Positions 8,457 through 19,084 of a stretch of 64,000 nucleotides of DNA are shown piece after piece (position 1 is the first letter of the stretch; every line of letters starts with the position of its first letter). Location: positions 62,001-126,000 of the forward strand of contig JAPWHF010000008.1 in assembly GCA_027214125.1 (NCBI GenBank), in the 5' to 3' direction. The position numbers were made by a program, and so were the translations under genes. Under the pieces are notes generated by a model. It searched no databases. It saw only the letters and a list, made by a program, of their open reading frames with translations, and was not told the origin of the DNA. This DNA comes from Zoogloeaceae bacterium G21618-S1 (GTDB lineage: Bacteria; Pseudomonadota; Gammaproteobacteria; Burkholderiales; Rhodocyclaceae).

Positions 8457-9112
8457 CACGCACCTCGACGTGGCAGCGGGCCGGCGTGATCGTGCCGCGC
8501 CAGGGCGAGCGGCAACACCTTGATCGACGCCTCCTGCGTCACGCAGGCTTCTTCGCACTTGCCACAGCCGGTGCAATTGGCAGCATTCACGGTCGGCTCG
8601 AAATACACCCGGCGGCCCGCGCTGCGCCGTTCCATGGTGATCGCTGCATCCTTGATCGGACAAGCCAGGTAGCAGGCGCCACACTGCGCGGTGCCGTTGA
8701 TGCTGTAGCAGGTGTCCGGCCCCGTCATGCGCGCCAGGCCCATGCGCGCCGCGTTGATACCCTGCGCTGGCGCGGTAAGCGCATCGGTGGGGCAGGCAAC
8801 AGCACACGGGATGTCGACGCACATCTCACAAGCACGCTGGCGGGCGACGAAATACGGCGTCCCAAGCGTGACGTCATCGCCCAGCCGGGCCAGATGCAGG
8901 ATGTCGAAGGGGCAGGCTTGCACACACAGGCCGCAGCGCAGGCATGCGGCCGAAAAATCATCCTCCGCGAGCGCGCCGGGCGGGCGCAGCGCCCAAGCCG
9001 GCAGAGCCTCGGCCTGCCGGGTGGCCGTAGCCAGCAGCGCGGCCATGACGCTGCCCGAGCCAAGCAGGCTGGCGCACTGGCCGAGGAACTGGCGCCGGCT
9101 GCCCGTGTTCAT
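8456..9112 (-). CDS. napG: Ferredoxin-type protein NapG
   Basis: 218 residues from the ATG at 9112, which starts a twin-arginine signal (SRRQFLGQCASLLGSGS). Four 4Fe-4S clusters are visible: Cys57/60/63/67, Cys95/98/103/107, Cys135/144/147/151 and Cys180/183/186/190. It is exported folded by Tat and works in the periplasm with NapH. A GTG/ATG further upstream would put 15 residues before the Tat motif and is less likely. It heads a two-gene operon with napH. Confidence 0.88.
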   Translation of the reverse strand: MNTGSRRQFLGQCASLLGSGSVMAALLATATRQAEALPAWALRPPGALAEDDFSAACLRCGLCVQACPFDILHLARLGDDVTLGTPYFVARQRACEMCVDIPCAVACPTDALTAPAQGINAARMGLARMTGPDTCYSINGTAQCGACYLACPIKDAAITMERRSAGRRVYFEPTVNAANCTGCGKCEEACVTQEASIKVLPLALARHDHAGPLPRRGA

Positions 9113-9215
9113 GGCCGCCCCGCGCCGGCGCGAAACACAACATTTTCCATGCACCAACTATAGAAACGCCGCCGCGCAGGCCGCTAGCCCGTTTCGGCAA
9201 ACCGGCCGGACGGCA

Positions 9216-10952
9216 TCAGTGCACTGGTGCCACCTGCGCGCCGCGCACCAGCCGGCCCGGCAGCGCACCGGTGGGCTGCCCGTCGCGATACACCACGGTG
9301 CCGCCAACCACAGTGGCGGCATAGCCGTCGGCGCGCTGCACCAGGCGCCGCCCGCCGCCGGGCAGGTCGTGGGCGACTTCAGGCGCATGCAGGGTCAGGC
9401 GGCCGGGGTGGATGACGTTGATGTCAGCCTTGTAGCCGGGGGCAAGTACGCCCCGATCGCACAGACCGACCGCCTGCGCGGTGTCGTGGCTGAGCCACTT
9501 GATCACGTCCTGCAAGGGCAGCCGCGCGCCGCGCTGCCGGTCGCGCACCCAGTGCGTCAGCATGAAGGTGGGGTAACTGCCGTCGCAGATGGTGCCGCAG
9601 TGCGCGCCGCCGTCGCCCAGGCCGAGCACGGCGCCGGGGTGCTGCATCATCTCGCGCGAGGATTCGAGCGAGCCGTGCTCGTAGTTGCACAGCGTCACAT
9701 ACAGGTTGTTGCGCCCGTCGCGCTCGAGCATCAGGTCGTAGACCAGCGCTTCGGGGCTCACGCCGAGCCGCGCAGCGCGCGCGGCGATGCTGTTCTCGAA
9801 GGGCTGCTCGTAGTCGGGCGGATCACCGAGCAGGAACATGTGGTCGAACTCGCGCGCCAGCCGCCCGAGCACGATGGTTGGATCGGGATCGGCCGCTTCG
9901 GCGAGGAGGCGCGCGCGCATCTCGGGCTGGCGCAGCGCACGGATGCGTTCCTCGAAGGGCAGCGCAGCGAGCGGTTTGTAGGAGTCGCAGGTGTAGAAGG
10001 TGTTGAGCGTCAGCTCGTGGCCGAGCATCACGCCGATGGCCCGGCTCAGCACCTGGGCCTTGATCGGCAGGCCCTGGGCGCCGGCCGCCGCGAAGCGGTC
10101 GAGCACCGTGCGCCAGTCGAGGGTCATCGGCCCGTAGGTGCCCTCGAGCAACGACACCGACAAGGGCCGGCCGGCGGCTTTGACCAGGCGTAGCAGCAAA
10201 TCGAGCGTCGCCTCCGGCGCATCGAAATCGGTGATCAGCTGCATCGCGCCACGCCCTTCCTGGCGCAGCGCGCCGCCGAGCGCCATCAGTTCGGCCTCGG
10301 CGGCCTCGAAGCTGGGCGTGGAGCGCCCGTCGCTGGAGCGGTGGAAGAAGGTGCGCGAGGTGGAAAAGCCCATCGCCCCGGCGCGCACCGCCTCGGCCAC
10401 GATGCGCGCCATCGCCGCCAGGTCGTCCGCCGTGGCCGGCTCGCGGTCGGCGCCGCGCTGGCCCATGGCGTACACCCGCACCGGCGCATGCGGGACATAG
10501 CCACAGATGTCCATGTCGTACTGCCGCGCGGCGAGGAAATCGAGGTAGTCGGGATAGCTCTCCCAGGCCCAGGGCAGACCGTCGACCAGCACCGGATGCG
10601 GGATGTCTTCGACCCCTTCCATCAGCTGGATCAGCAGCTCGTGCTGCTCGGGCCGGCACGGGGCGAAGCCAACGCCACAGTTGCCCATCACCGCCGTGGT
10701 CACACCATGCGAGGACGAGGGCACCAGCCGGCTCTCCCAGCTCACCTGACCGTCGTAGTGGGTGTGGATGTCGACGAAGCCCGGCACCACGATATGGTCG
10801 GTGGCGTCGATGACCTCGCGCGACGCACCGGTGAGCTTGCCAACGGCGCGGATGCGCCCGCCTGCCACCGCCACATCGGCCTGGACGGGCTCGCCGCCGC
10901 GGCCGTCGACCACCCACCCATCACGAATCAACAGATCGTATTCGGCATCCAT
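9216..10952 (-). CDS. N-acyl-D-amino acid deacylase-family amidohydrolase
   Basis: 578 residues from the ATG at 10952, preceded by a GGAGGT ribosome site. N-terminal strand pattern [16 protein letters not shown] and GRIRAVGKL, then the metal-binding [12 protein letters not shown], the [17 protein letters not shown] segment, and late [15 protein letters not shown], all typical of the D-aminoacylase branch of amidohydrolases. Family members hydrolyse N-acyl-D-amino acids or related amides; at about 580 residues this belongs to the longer, mostly uncharacterised subgroup. The product is cytoplasmic with no signal peptide. It stands alone between napG and glpD. Confidence 0.8.
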   Translation of the reverse strand: MDAEYDLLIRDGWVVDGRGGEPVQADVAVAGGRIRAVGKLTGASREVIDATDHIVVPGFVDIHTHYDGQVSWESRLVPSSSHGVTTAVMGNCGVGFAPCRPEQHELLIQLMEGVEDIPHPVLVDGLPWAWESYPDYLDFLAARQYDMDICGYVPHAPVRVYAMGQRGADREPATADDLAAMARIVAEAVRAGAMGFSTSRTFFHRSSDGRSTPSFEAAEAELMALGGALRQEGRGAMQLITDFDAPEATLDLLLRLVKAAGRPLSVSLLEGTYGPMTLDWRTVLDRFAAAGAQGLPIKAQVLSRAIGVMLGHELTLNTFYTCDSYKPLAALPFEERIRALRQPEMRARLLAEAADPDPTIVLGRLAREFDHMFLLGDPPDYEQPFENSIAARAARLGVSPEALVYDLMLERDGRNNLYVTLCNYEHGSLESSREMMQHPGAVLGLGDGGAHCGTICDGSYPTFMLTHWVRDRQRGARLPLQDVIKWLSHDTAQAVGLCDRGVLAPGYKADINVIHPGRLTLHAPEVAHDLPGGGRRLVQRADGYAATVVGGTVVYRDGQPTGALPGRLVRGAQVAPVH

Positions 10953-11283
10953 GATCGCACCTCCGATTGGCACGCCGCCCAGCTCGAAACACAGGCGCCA
11001 AAGGCTACTCACGGCTCAGTCATCGACGGCATGTGATGGATCAGAATTCAGCTTAGGCAGGCGCCGAAACACTGTCCACCTTCAGCCGATACATGGTGCG
11101 GGCGCCCGTTTTCCGCGGTGTCACCGCCGGGCGGAGCCGCGCCGATTGGCCTGCTGCCAGCATCCGAGCCAGCCTGTGAGCGAGCGCAGACGGGATGCCT
11201 CGTGTTTTGCGCCAACCAGGCAACTCGGGTCGAGATTTCCGACTGCGCGGTACGCCGAAAAAATGTCGGAACGCGGCGCCGAC
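10953..11283. other. 331-bp intergenic region
   Basis: Between glpD (ending 11284) and the amidohydrolase start. It carries the amidohydrolase ribosome site GGAGGT next to 10952 and presumably its promoter. I see no other gene, clear terminator or repeat. Confidence 0.5.
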
Positions 11284-12822
11284 TCAGCGTGTCGGCGATC
11301 CGTCAGGCGCAGGGAGATAAGCGGCAGACAGCGCGGCGAAATCGGAGATCTGCGCGCCCAACCAGTCGGCATCGCGGCCGAGTTCATCGGCCAGGATGCG
11401 CGCCACATCGGGCGCCACGGCGCGGGCCGCGTCAGCGTCCAGAAACAACGCGCGGCTGCGCCGGGCGAGCACGTCCTCGACGGCCAGCGCAAACTGCGCG
11501 CTCGCCGCGTGGCGCACCTGCGCTTCGGTCAACGCCAGACGCGGATGCAGGCGTTCGCCAGCCGCGAGCACAAGGTCGACGTGCAGCGGCAGATCGGCAG
11601 TGCGGCAGACGCGTGCGCTCAAACCGGCCTCACGCGCCGCACGATCGATCACCTCTTCGGCCATCTGCCGATACGTCGTCCACTTGCCGCCTGCGATGGT
11701 GATCAGCCCCTGCGGCGAGACACGGATCACATGCTCGCGCGACAGCTCGCTGCGCGGCGCGTCGGGGTCGGCGGCGATGAGCGGGCGCAGTCCGGCGAAC
11801 ACGCTCTTGATATCCGCACGGCCGGGCGCGCGTAGCAGATAGCGCGCGGCGGTGCGCAGGATGAAGTCGATCTCCGCGGCCTGCGCCTGCGGTTCGAGCG
11901 GAATGTCGTCGCGCGGGGTGTCGGTGGTGCCGAGCAGCACCTTGCCCTGCCAGGGGATCATGAACAGCACCCGGCCGTCATCGGTCTCGGGCACCAGCAG
12001 CGCGGTGTCGCCGGGCAGCCAGTCGGCATCGACCACCACATGCACACCCTGGCTGGGCGCGAGCATGGGTGGCGCATCGGGAATGGCCATGCGGCGGATG
12101 TCGTCGGCCCACACGCCGGTGGCGTTGATCACCACACGGCCCGTGAATTCCAAAGCCTGACCGGTGATTTCATCATGCCCGCGCACGCCGGTGATGCGCC
12201 CGTCCGTCTCGATCAGGTCGGTCACCGGCGCATAGTTGAGCGCCGTGCCGCCGTGGTCGAACACGGTCTGCGCCAGGGCGATGGCCAGGCCGGCATCGTC
12301 AAACTGTCCATCGAAATATTCCACCCCGCCGAGCAGCCCCTCGGGCCGGGCGTTGGGCAGCGCCGCACGGGTCTGGGCCACCGACAGGCCACGCACCCGC
12401 CCCAGGCTGTAGCGCCCGGCCAACCATTCGTAGGCGGTGAGACCGACGCGCAGCTTGAGCTGGTCCCAGCGGCGGTAGACCGGCACCACGAAGCGCAGCG
12501 GCGTGACCTGCGCCGGCGCATTCTTGAGCAAACGCGCGCGCTCAACCAGCGCCTCGCGCACCAGACCAATCCGGCCCTGGCCAAGATAGCGCACCCCGCC
12601 ATGAATCAGCTTGGTCGAGCGCGAACTGGTGCCCTTGGCGAAGTCGTGCGCCTCCAGCAGCAGCGTGCGATAGCCGCGGCTGGCAGCATCCACCGCCGCG
12701 CCCAGGCCGGTGGCGCCGCCACCGATGATGATCACATCCCACTGCTCAACCGACTGCGCGGCGGCCAGCAGCGCCGGTCGCGTCAATGCGGGGGGTGCGA
12801 GTTTGATATCGTCAGGCGCCAT
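11284..12822 (-). CDS. glpD: Aerobic glycerol-3-phosphate dehydrogenase
   Basis: 512 residues. FAD-binding Rossmann motif near the N-terminus ([20 protein letters not shown]), the [17 protein letters not shown] loop diagnostic of Glp[26 protein letters not shown] and the C-terminal [15 protein letters not shown] region. It oxidises glycerol-3-phosphate to dihydroxyacetone phosphate at the inner membrane and passes electrons to quinone. Its start overlaps the 3' end of glpK by 11 bp, so the pair glpK-glpD forms an operon for glycerol use. No glpF or glpR is present. Confidence 0.93.
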   Translation of the reverse strand: MAPDDIKLAPPALTRPALLAAAQSVEQWDVIIIGGGATGLGAAVDAASRGYRTLLLEAHDFAKGTSSRSTKLIHGGVRYLGQGRIGLVREALVERARLLKNAPAQVTPLRFVVPVYRRWDQLKLRVGLTAYEWLAGRYSLGRVRGLSVAQTRAALPNARPEGLLGGVEYFDGQFDDAGLAIALAQTVFDHGGTALNYAPVTDLIETDGRITGVRGHDEITGQALEFTGRVVINATGVWADDIRRMAIPDAPPMLAPSQGVHVVVDADWLPGDTALLVPETDDGRVLFMIPWQGKVLLGTTDTPRDDIPLEPQAQAAEIDFILRTAARYLLRAPGRADIKSVFAGLRPLIAADPDAPRSELSREHVIRVSPQGLITIAGGKWTTYRQMAEEVIDRAAREAGLSARVCRTADLPLHVDLVLAAGERLHPRLALTEAQVRHAASAQFALAVEDVLARRSRALFLDADAARAVAPDVARILADELGRDADWLGAQISDFAALSAAYLPAPDGSPTR

Positions 12823-14302
12823 CGGCCCAGCCCCGGTTGCGCTCGATGGCTTTGTGCCAGCGCGCCAGCAAAGCCTCGCGCCAGTCGGCCGAGGCGTTCG
12901 GCTCGAACGCTCGATCGAGCTGCCAGTGCGCGGCAATGGCCGCGTCGTCCGGCCACACCCCGACCGCCCGCCCGGCCAGAAACGCCGCACCCAGCGCCGT
13001 GGTTTCGGTCTGCCTGGGGCGCAGCACCGGCACACCGAGCAGGTCGGCCTGTAACTGCATGAGCAAGTTGTTGCGGGTCATGCCGCCATCGACTCGCAAC
13101 TCCATGACCTCGGCGCCATCGGCGGCCATGGCGGTGAGCACGTCCAGGTTTTGCAGCGCAACGGCCTCCAGCGCGGCGCGGGCGATGTGGGCGGCGGTGG
13201 TGCCGCGCGTCATGCCCATCAGACTGCCACGCGCGTAGGCGTCCCAGTGCGGCGCGCCGAGGCCGGCAAAGGCTGGCACCATCACCACCTCGCCGCTGTC
13301 GCTCACCTGCGCCGCCAGCGCTTCGATCTCGTCCGCCGAGCGAATCACACCGAGCCCGTCGCGCAGCCACTGCACCACCGCGCCGGCCATGAACACGCTG
13401 CCTTCGAGCAGGTAGTCGGTGCCCTCCGTCCGTTGCCAGCCAATGGTGGTGAGCAAACGATGCTGCGACTCCACCGGCTCGCGGCCGGTATTGAGCGTCA
13501 GAAAGCAGCCCGTGCCGTAGGTGTTCTTGGCCATGCCCGGCGCAAGACAGGCCTGCCCAAACGTGGCCGCCTGCTGATCGCCCGCCACCCCGGCAATCGG
13601 GATCGCCGCGCCCAGCACGGCCGACGCGCATTCGCCCAGCACGCCGCTGGTGGCAACCACGGTGGGCAGCACGGCGCGTGGGATGTCGAACAGCGCGAGC
13701 AAATCGTCGTCCCACTGCTGGCGGTGAATGTCGTACAGCATGGTCCGCGCCGCGTTGCTGGCGTCGGTCACATGACGGGCGCCGCCGGTGAGGCGCCACA
13801 CCAGCCAACTGTCGATGGTGCCAAAGGCCAGCTCGCCCGCCGCCGCGCGTGCACGCGCACCCGGCACGGTGTCGAGTAGCCACGCGAGTTTGGTGGCCGA
13901 AAAATACGCGTCCAGCTCCAGCCCGGTGCGCGCGCGAATCAAGTCCGCATGCCCCTCGGCACGCAGGCGGTCGCACACCTCGGCGGTGCGCCGGTCTTGC
14001 CAGACGATGGCCGGCGCCACGGGTTGGCCGCTGGCGCGATCCCACAGCACGGTGGTTTCGCGCTGGTTGGTGATCCCCACCGCGCGCACCGCACCCGGCG
14101 GCACCCCGGCGTCGGACAACACCTGTCGCGCGCAGTCCAGCTGGGTCTGCCAGATCTCGCTCGCGTCATGCTCAACCCAGCCGGGCCGCGGAAAATGCTG
14201 CGCAAACGTCTGCTGCGCCAGGCCACACATGCGTGCGTCGGCATCGAACAGCATCGCGCGGGAGCTGGTGGTGCCCTGATCGAGCGCGAGGATGTAATCC
14301 AT
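12812..14302 (-). CDS. glpK: Glycerol kinase
   Basis: 496 residues, the usual length. The start at 14302 ([17 protein letters not shown]) is preceded by AAGGAG. FGGY-kinase signatures include [22 protein letters not shown], the [12 protein letters not shown] phosphate loop region and VDGGMTRNN. It phosphorylates glycerol to glycerol-3-phosphate and is the first gene of glpK-glpD. Confidence 0.95.
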   Translation of the reverse strand: MDYILALDQGTTSSRAMLFDADARMCGLAQQTFAQHFPRPGWVEHDASEIWQTQLDCARQVLSDAGVPPGAVRAVGITNQRETTVLWDRASGQPVAPAIVWQDRRTAEVCDRLRAEGHADLIRARTGLELDAYFSATKLAWLLDTVPGARARAAAGELAFGTIDSWLVWRLTGGARHVTDASNAARTMLYDIHRQQWDDDLLALFDIPRAVLPTVVATSGVLGECASAVLGAAIPIAGVAGDQQAATFGQACLAPGMAKNTYGTGCFLTLNTGREPVESQHRLLTTIGWQRTEGTDYLLEGSVFMAGAVVQWLRDGLGVIRSADEIEALAAQVSDSGEVVMVPAFAGLGAPHWDAYARGSLMGMTRGTTAAHIARAALEAVALQNLDVLTAMAADGAEVMELRVDGGMTRNNLLMQLQADLLGVPVLRPRQTETTALGAAFLAGRAVGVWPDDAAIAAHWQLDRAFEPNASADWREALLARWHKAIERNRGWADGA

Positions 14303-14634
14303 GGATGACTCCTTTTGGAATTTCCGGCCGCGCCCGCTCCAGGTTTGTCCGCACCGCCGGCCGACATGCACGCCGACGACTCCGACGATAGCGGATTCGC
14401 TTGGCCGGCGAAACACACAGCACCGCAGACAGATGAATCTCATTCATTCATAGCACCGTGCTTTTCGTTTGAGTACCGCCACACCCAGCCCCAAGCTAAG
14501 CCCATCGCCTCACCGCCCGATCACGCCCTCGCCCACCCGGCCACCGGCACCCCATCGGGCCACCGCACCGCACAACGGACGTCCTGCCGGCAAGGCTTTG
14601 CCGGTTCATTCAAAGTATTTTGAGGACGCACATC
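14303..14634. other. 332-bp divergent regulatory region glpK/ilvE
   Basis: It holds the two divergent promoters. No binding-site match could be assigned. The only obvious structure is the small hairpin at 14587-14604 near the ilvE start. Confidence 0.45.
14587..14604 (+). promoter_or_regulatory. Small hairpin in the ilvE leader
   Basis: CCGGCAA and TTGCCGG form a perfect 7-bp stem with a GGCT loop, 30 bp before the ilvE start. There is no T-run behind it, so it is not a clear intrinsic terminator; it may be a leader structure. Confidence 0.3.
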
Positions 14635-15555
14635 ATGAGTATGGAAAACCGCGACGGCTGGATCTGGATGGACGGGCAATGGACGCCCTGGCGCGACGCC
14701 AGGGTGCACGCCATGACCCACACCCTGCACTACGGCCTGGGCTGCTTCGAGGGCATCCGCGCCTACGCCACCCCCAACGGCCCGGCCATCTTCCGGCTGG
14801 ACGAGCATATCGAACGCCTGTTCGATTCTGCCAAGATCCTTGGCCTGGAGATGCCCTACGACGCCCCCACACTGCGCCAGACCTGCATCGACGCCATCGG
14901 CAAGAACGGACTCGAGAGCGGCTACATCCGCCCATTGGTGTTTCTTGGCGCCGAAAAGGCCGGTGTCGATCCGGTCGGCACCGAGGTCCATGTGATGATC
15001 GCCGCCTGGGCCTGGGGCGCCTATCTGGGCGCCGACGGCCTGGACAAGGGCATCCGCGTCAAGGTGGCCAGTTTTGCCCGCCATCACGTGAACGTGCAGA
15101 TGTGCCGCGCCAAGTCGGTGTCCACTTACACCAACTCCATCCTCGCCTGTCGCGAGGCGCGGCAGGAAGGCTACGACGAAGCCCTGCTGCTCGACACCGA
15201 CGGCTTCGTCGCCGAGGGGCCCGGCGAGAACGTGTTTGTGGTCAAACGCGGCAAACTCTACGAGCCTGAAATCACCTCGGCGCTCGACGGCATCACGCGC
15301 CGCACCATCCACGCGCTGGCGGCCGACGCCGGGCTGGAAATCACCGCCCGCCGAATCACCCGCGACGAGTTGTACGTCGCCGACGAGGTGTTCTTCACCG
15401 GCACGGCGGCCGAGTTGACGCCGGTGGTGGAAGTCGACCGCCGTCGCGTCGGCAGCGGCCAGCCCGGCCCGATCACGCAGGACTTGCAGCACCGATTCTT
15501 CGCGACGGTGCGTGGCGAAGACACGACCCACGCACACTGGCTGACACCCTGCTGA
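14635..15555 (+). CDS. ilvE: Branched-chain amino acid aminotransferase
   Basis: 306 residues. Fold-type IV PLP aminotransferase: WMDGQWTPWRDARVHAMTHT at the start, LHYGLGCFEGIRAY, the PLP-lysine segment with AKSVSTYTNSILACREA, and GFVAEGPGENVFVVKRGKLY. It makes and degrades leucine, isoleucine and valine. GAGG lies 9 bases before the ATG at 14635; a second ATG is two codons in. Confidence 0.93.
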   Translation: MSMENRDGWIWMDGQWTPWRDARVHAMTHTLHYGLGCFEGIRAYATPNGPAIFRLDEHIERLFDSAKILGLEMPYDAPTLRQTCIDAIGKNGLESGYIRPLVFLGAEKAGVDPVGTEVHVMIAAWAWGAYLGADGLDKGIRVKVASFARHHVNVQMCRAKSVSTYTNSILACREARQEGYDEALLLDTDGFVAEGPGENVFVVKRGKLYEPEITSALDGITRRTIHALAADAGLEITARRITRDELYVADEVFFTGTAAELTPVVEVDRRRVGSGQPGPITQDLQHRFFATVRGEDTTHAHWLTPC

Positions 15556-15589
15556 CGCGGTGTAGCATCACCCCGCGGGCGGTGGCAAG

Positions 15590-16117
15590 ATGGGCGCTCA
15601 CGCCACCCATCGAGCCACCGCAGTGCCCGCTGATCCAACGCCTGACACCTCCGACTCGCCCGCCTGTTGGCACGCCTGGTTCGACGGCGCCGCCGCGCCC
15701 AACCCCGGCAAACTCGGCCTTGGCGTGGTGCTGCAATCGCCCGACGGCGCGCAAACCGAGTTCTCGACCCGCGGCGACGGCACCGGCTGCAGCAACGAAG
15801 CGGAGCTTCAGGCGGTCTGCCTCGCGCTCACCCACGCACACGCCGCTGGCGCCCGACACCTCATCCTCACCGGCGACAGCGACTTCGCGGTGCGCCACGG
15901 AGCGGGCCTGGACCACACCGCCGTACCACGGCTGGTCACGCTGATCGCTCAGGTGCAAGACTGGGCGAGCCGCTTCGCGCATGTCGAATTCCGCTGGATC
16001 CCCCGGCATCGCAACCAGACAGCCGACCGGCTCTCCCGCGCCGCGCTCGGCCTCCCCCACAAGCCGGCGCCACACCCCGGCAAAGCCCGGCCCACCAGGC
16101 GACGCCACCACGCCTGA
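15590..16117 (+). CDS. RNase HI-like protein
   Basis: 175 residues. After a 25-residue Ala/Thr/Pro-rich extension it shows the RNase H fold with all four acidic residues in place: Asp32 (WFDGAAAPNPG), Glu72 (NEAELQA), Asp96 (TGDSDFA) and Asp146 (RNQTADRLS), with His140 in the usual histidine position. It probably cleaves RNA in RNA-DNA hybrids, but it is more divergent than standard RnhA and could be a paralogue with another role. The C-terminus is a basic, low-complexity tail. Confidence 0.75.
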   Translation: MGAHATHRATAVPADPTPDTSDSPACWHAWFDGAAAPNPGKLGLGVVLQSPDGAQTEFSTRGDGTGCSNEAELQAVCLALTHAHAAGARHLILTGDSDFAVRHGAGLDHTAVPRLVTLIAQVQDWASRFAHVEFRWIPRHRNQTADRLSRAALGLPHKPAPHPGKARPTRRRHHA

Positions 16118-16219
16118 ACGTGCCGGCCGTCACGCAAGTGCACCCGACGGTGGAATTCGGCACGCACGCCATCGCACCGCAGCCACTAAACTACGGCTTT
16201 TGACCGAGAGATACTCACC

Positions 16220-16687
16220 GTGACCATCCGTGGCGTCTTCCATGCCCTGCCGCCCAAAGTTTTCGGTAGTCGCATCCGCACGCGCGACGATCTGGCGCAA
16301 TTTGTGAGCGGTACCCACCCCATCGCGGCCAAAGCACAACTCGATCTCGCCGACGCTGGCGACGGCCTGGCCGCCCTGTGCGAGCGCCTCGATCTGCGTG
16401 AGGCCATCGGCGGCCAACCGCTGAGCATCCCCAACGCCGCAGCAGCGCGCTATATCCCGGCGTATCGTCTGCCCGAAATCGCCGACCGTATCGACGCTGT
16501 CGCCCCCGGCATGCTCGCCAAAGCCATCAACCGTCGCGACACGACTCCCGCCGACCAAGAAGCGCCACTCGCCATCGACAAAGGCAGCGTCGCCCGCCAG
16601 TTTTTGCAACTCAAGCGCTTCTACCGCGACTGCGCAATGCAGCAGTGCGACGTGTTGTTCGTTCAACACGCCGACGACAACGCATAA
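16220..16687 (+). CDS. Hypothetical protein, 155 residues
   Basis: GTG start with a weak GAGAG upstream. The protein is soluble, with no signal peptide or membrane segment. It contains a central ADAGDGLAALCERLDLREAI region and a C-terminal helix ending in two Cys (YRDCAMQQCDVLFVQ). I recognise no domain. Codon use and GC match the neighbours, which supports a real gene. Confidence 0.6.
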   Translation: MTIRGVFHALPPKVFGSRIRTRDDLAQFVSGTHPIAAKAQLDLADAGDGLAALCERLDLREAIGGQPLSIPNAAAARYIPAYRLPEIADRIDAVAPGMLAKAINRRDTTPADQEAPLAIDKGSVARQFLQLKRFYRDCAMQQCDVLFVQHADDNA

Positions 16688-16698
16688 GGCAACCCACG

Positions 16699-16722
16699 CG
16701 CCGGGGGTCACCCCCAGCGGCG
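16699..16722. terminator. GC-rich hairpin between convergent genes
   Basis: GGGGG-TCA-CCCCC, extended by CGCC/GGCG across a 3-base bulge, lies between the convergent ends of the hypothetical gene and tnaA. No T-run follows, so its termination role is only possible. Confidence 0.35.
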
Positions 16723-16747
16723 AGCAACCACTCTCAGACCGGTATCT

Positions 16748-18127
16748 TTAAGGCGTGTTCACCCACGCAAAATCCGCGGTGAAGTGGCGCAGAAACTTCG
16801 GCTGCTTCACAATGCGCACCCCCCGGATGTCGGCCGCTCGGGCTTTGACCTCTTCAATCACTTCGGCCGCGTAATCGAAATGCGACTGGGTGTACATCCG
16901 CCGCGGAAAGGCCAGGCGAACCAGTTCCATCTTGTGGAAGGTCTCGGTGCCGTCGTCCAGCCGTTTGCCGAACATCACCGAGCCGATCTCGACGCCGCGA
17001 ATGCCTCCTTCGAGATACAGCGCATTACACAGCGCCCACGCCGGGTAGTGCTCCACTGGCATGTCCGGCAGCACCGTGCGCGCATCAAGATAGACCGCGT
17101 GACCACCCGTCGGCTTGACAAAGCCGACGCCGGCCGACGCCAACCGCTCGCCCAGATACTCGGCAGTACGCAGGCGGTAACGCAGATAGTCCTCGTCCAG
17201 CCCTTCTGCCAGGCCCACCGCCAGCGCTTCAAGATCGCGCCCGGCCAGGCCGCCGTAAGTCGGATAGCCCTCGGTCATGATCAATGTGTTGCGCACATCA
17301 TCCATCCACCGGTCGTCGCGCAGCACGATGAAACCGCCGATATTCACCATGCCGTCCTTCTTGGCGCTCATCGTCGCACCGTCGGCATAAGAGAACATCT
17401 CTTTGGCAATATCGCGGACCGAGGTGTTTTCGTAACCCACCTCACGCATCTTGATGAACATCGCATTCTCGGCGAAGCGGCAGACGTCCATGATGAAGGG
17501 CTTGCCGTACTGCTTGAGCAACTTGGCGTAAGCACGAATATTAGCCATCGACACCGGTTGGCCGCCGCCGGTGTTGTTGGTCACGGTGAGCATGCCGAAG
17601 GGGATACGCTCGCCCTCCGCCTTGAGCATGGCCTCAACGCGGAGCAGATCGATATTGCCCTTGAACGGATGCACCAGCGCCGGCTGCAAGCCTTCGGCGA
17701 TCACCAGATCGACCGCCTCGACACCGAGAAACTCAAGGTTGGCGCGGGTGGTATCAAAGTGGCAGTTGTTGGGCACCAGATCGCCCTGCTTGCAGGTCGC
17801 AGTGAACAGCACCTTCTCCGCCGCGCGCCCCTGATGCGTCGGCACGAAATGGCGCATGCCGGTGATGTCCTGGATCACCTGTTCGAGCCGATAGAAACTG
17901 CGCGCACCGGCGTAGCTCTCATCTCCCTCCATGATCGCGCCCCATTGGCGGGATGACATCGCGCCGGTGCCCGAATCGGTCAGCCAGTCGATCAGCACGT
18001 CTTCAGCGTGCAGCTTGAAGACATTCAGTCGGGCCGCTTCGAGCAAATCGACGCGCTGCTCGCGGGTGGTCATGCGGATCGGCTCTACGCTCTTGATCCG
18101 GAAAGGCTCAATCAGGGTTTTAGGCAT
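16748..18127 (-). CDS. tnaA: Tryptophanase (tryptophan indole-lyase)
   Basis: 459 residues from the ATG at 18127 (GGAG upstream). The sequence follows the tryptophanase/tyrosine phenol-lyase family throughout: LTDSGTGAMS, VPTHQGRAAEKVL, NTGGGQPVSMANI, PLP-lysine segment MSAKKDGMVNIGGF, YPTYGGLAGRDLEA, LVRLAFPRRMYTQSHFD. Tryptophanase is favoured over tyrosine phenol-lyase because RFAENA and GVEIGS occur where the phenol-lyase has RCVENA and an arginine in place of that Val. It splits tryptophan to indole, pyruvate and ammonia. No tnaB permease or tnaC-like leader peptide with Trp is seen. Confidence 0.85.
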   Translation of the reverse strand: MPKTLIEPFRIKSVEPIRMTTREQRVDLLEAARLNVFKLHAEDVLIDWLTDSGTGAMSSRQWGAIMEGDESYAGARSFYRLEQVIQDITGMRHFVPTHQGRAAEKVLFTATCKQGDLVPNNCHFDTTRANLEFLGVEAVDLVIAEGLQPALVHPFKGNIDLLRVEAMLKAEGERIPFGMLTVTNNTGGGQPVSMANIRAYAKLLKQYGKPFIMDVCRFAENAMFIKMREVGYENTSVRDIAKEMFSYADGATMSAKKDGMVNIGGFIVLRDDRWMDDVRNTLIMTEGYPTYGGLAGRDLEALAVGLAEGLDEDYLRYRLRTAEYLGERLASAGVGFVKPTGGHAVYLDARTVLPDMPVEHYPAWALCNALYLEGGIRGVEIGSVMFGKRLDDGTETFHKMELVRLAFPRRMYTQSHFDYAAEVIEEVKARAADIRGVRIVKQPKFLRHFTADFAWVNTP

Positions 18128-18354
18128 CGCTGTCTCCACTATTGGTTTTGAGAAGCGCGACGCTATCACCCGAAAAAACCGTGTGGTGTCGGTTATTTAC
18201 AACACACATCAAATAAATCTGGGCGCGCCCGTACCGACGACGATACGCAGGCACGCCCCACGTTTCCCGATTCATCACGTCGCAACGACACCATACGGAT
18301 CCGCTAAGATCAAGCCCTGCCCCACCTCAACCCATCACTCGAAACACCAACCCA

Positions 18355-19065
18355 ATGTCATTGCTCGGCCGTGCCCCGCGGCGATCTCTCCTTCCGGTGT
18401 TCGCCTTGAGACCAAGGCATCGCCTCGTGCTCATTGCCGCTCTGCTGGCCTTGCCTGCCAGCGCCGCATCCCCCGACTTCGCCGCACGCTGCAACGCCCT
18501 GGCAGCAGCCGCGAGCGTGCGCGTGGTGTTCGAGGACCACCCCGTCGCGTATGACAATCGCCACGACACCGCCGCACTCGGGCGTCGCTCAGGCGCCGCC
18601 GCGAGCCGGAATCACAGCGTGCTCGGCGTCACCCATGCCACACCGCAGAGCCGGCTGGAAGTGACCGCCCGGGCACTTGTCGACACCGACGGGCGAGTCT
18701 GTGCCGTGCCGGACATCACGCTGCATCTGGGGTTTTCGGAGATGACCGTCTCGCTGGCGCGCGAACTGACAACGGCGTGCCAGCGCCGAGTGGTCGGCGC
18801 GCACGAGCAGCAACATGTGGCGATCTGGCGCAATCACTACCGGGCCGGCGCCCGCCTGATCGAAACCCGCCTCCGTCAGGGGCCGCCCAAGCCGCTGTAC
18901 TTTGCCTCCCGGCAGGCCATGCAACACGGCCTGTCAGTACAGATCAAGACACGGATCGCGCCCTTGCTGACACAACTGGACGCCAGCGTCGGCGCGGCGC
19001 ACGCCAGCATCGACTCACCCGCCTCCTATCGCGAGGTGGAAAGCCGGATGCGCGCCTGCCCGTAA
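18355..19065 (+). CDS. Secreted protein with HExxH-type motif, putative metalloprotease
   Basis: 236 residues. A basic N-terminus precedes a hydrophobic signal (LVLIAALLALPASAA). The central VVGAHEQQHVAIWRNHY provides an HExxH zinc-protease motif followed by another His, and pairs of Cys suggest a periplasmic disulphide protein. The overall layout resembles DUF922-type secreted proteases, but I could not confirm the family. It diverges from tnaA. Confidence 0.6.
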   Translation: MSLLGRAPRRSLLPVFALRPRHRLVLIAALLALPASAASPDFAARCNALAAAASVRVVFEDHPVAYDNRHDTAALGRRSGAAASRNHSVLGVTHATPQSRLEVTARALVDTDGRVCAVPDITLHLGFSEMTVSLARELTTACQRRVVGAHEQQHVAIWRNHYRAGARLIETRLRQGPPKPLYFASRQAMQHGLSVQIKTRIAPLLTQLDASVGAAHASIDSPASYREVESRMRACP

Positions 19066-19084
19066 GGCCAGGGCCGACCGAGCC

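Noticed and set aside
14433-14453. Short leader peptide MNLIHS upstream of ilvE as an attenuator
   Set aside because: Only one Leu and one Ile codon and no downstream antiterminator/terminator pair.
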